From Allochromatium tepidum (GTDB taxonomy: Bacteria; Pseudomonadota; Gammaproteobacteria; Chromatiales; Chromatiaceae), in NCBI RefSeq assembly GCF_018409545.1, contig NZ_AP024563.1, positions 2,906,001 through 2,970,000 on the forward strand: 64,000 nt of DNA, read 5' to 3'. A model generated the notes under the pieces. It did no database searches and was not told the origin of the DNA. It worked only from the letters and a program-made list of their open reading frames with translations. The position numbers and the translations under genes were made by a program. Below are positions 63,615 to 64,000 of the stretch, piece by piece (positions within the stretch are counted from its first letter, which is position 1; the number at the start of each line of letters is the position of its first letter).

Positions 63615-64000
63615 ATGAACGAACATCCCCAAACCCAGACGCTGGAACGCGACATCCAGCTCTACACCGCCCTGCTGGGTGAGGTGCTGCGCGAGCACAG
63701 CCGCAAGCGCGTACTGGTGGTCGTGGAGCGTCTGCGCGACGGCTTCATGCAGTTGCGCGAGCAGGAAGACCCCGAGCTGCGCCAGAAGCTGATGAAGCGC
63801 ATCGAGAGCCTCGACCCGCAGACGCTCGCCGAGGTCATCCGTGCCTTCACCATTTACTTCGGGCTGGTGAACGTGGCCGAGGAACTGAACGCGCATCTGG
63901 CGCGCATGGACATGATCGCTGCCGGCCGGCGGCTGTGGGTCGGTTCGTTCGACGACACGGTGCGCCGATTCAAGGAGGACGGCGTCAGTCCCGAGCACTT
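63615..64000 (+). CDS. ppc: Phosphoenolpyruvate carboxylase, N-terminal part (runs off the window)
   Basis: The first about 128 residues, MNEHPQTQTLERDIQLYTAL, LLGEVLREHSRKRV and EVIRAFTIYFGLVNVAEE, match the helical N-terminus of PEP carboxylase. The enzyme makes oxaloacetate from PEP and bicarbonate. The catalytic His and Arg residues lie beyond the window. The gene starts 122 bp after the kinase. Confidence 0.85.
   Translation, partial: MNEHPQTQTLERDIQLYTALLGEVLREHSRKRVLVVVERLRDGFMQLREQEDPELRQKLMKRIESLDPQTLAEVIRAFTIYFGLVNVAEELNAHLARMDMIAAGRRLWVGSFDDTVRRFKEDGVSPEH

Overview
The window is GC-rich bacterial DNA from a gammaproteobacterium, most likely a purple sulfur bacterium of the Chromatiaceae (Allochromatium/Thiocystis/Thiocapsa type). 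Grounds: a form IA RuBisCO plus alpha-carboxysome (cso) operon, nif genes under a NifA/sigma-54 promoter, and typical gammaproteobacterial blocks (ubiE-ubiJ-ubiB, hslVU, gmk-rpoZ-spoT, coaBC-dut-radC, panBCD-pcnB). No photosynthesis gene lies in the window, so the genus is inference. Almost every gene is ordinary chromosomal core. The accessory or unusual parts are the carbon-concentrating block (1-10.1 kb), a decayed nif/mod region (17.9-23.6 kb) and an intein in gyrB.

Layout. 1-7.6 kb: carboxysome operon on the minus strand, cbbL-cbbS-csoS2-csoSCA-csoS4A-csoS4B-csoS1-csoS1-bacterioferritin (cut by the window start). 7.8-10.0 kb: a small stand-alone protein resembling RuBisCO small-subunit-like (SSUL) domains and a SulP anion transporter. 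An identical dyad, CATCGA-N6-TCGATG, lies about 85-120 bp upstream of cbbL, of the SSUL-like gene and of sulP. This suggests one inorganic-carbon regulon of three transcription units, and it is the most novel signal here. 10.1-17.7 kb: PIN toxin-antitoxin pair, zwf, glgA, panD/panC/panB, pcnB. 17.8-20.3 kb: tRNA-Glu, then nifE (intact, with a textbook NifA/sigma-54 promoter), nifN (internal deletion with frameshift) and a nifX/ferredoxin deletion fusion, then tRNA-Met. 20.4-24.5 kb: lnt, orn, a structured-RNA mobile-element remnant flanked by 20-bp repeats, a wrecked modA/modC fusion, radC.

24.6-36.7 kb: coaBC, dut, a frameshifted psiE-like gene, glyQ-glyS-gmhB-plsC, a PilZ protein with a duplicated 3' end, and gyrB carrying a 570-residue LAGLIDADG intein. 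36.8-44.5 kb: glycosyltransferase, a truncated solute-binding protein behind a Pho-box-like repeat, an esterase remnant, CHAD protein, chemoreceptor, MFS exporter, ssb, AlbA_2-domain protein. 44.5-52.0 kb: EF-G paralogue, an L,D-transpeptidase facing a Braun-type lipoprotein, DUF98 protein, an ABC-2 polysaccharide-export pair, CBS/nucleotidyltransferase protein. 52.2-64 kb: ubiquinone and protease genes, an orphan ParS/MbcA-type antitoxin, the stringent-response group spoT-rpoZ-gmk-yicC, a Ser/Thr kinase and the start of ppc.

Reading the parts together: carbon fixation is fully equipped, while the Mo-nitrogenase cofactor genes (nifN, nifX, ferredoxin) and molybdate uptake (modA-modC) are both broken. 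That fits either recent loss of diazotrophy, redundancy with intact copies elsewhere, or assembly drop-outs; read mapping over the junctions would decide.
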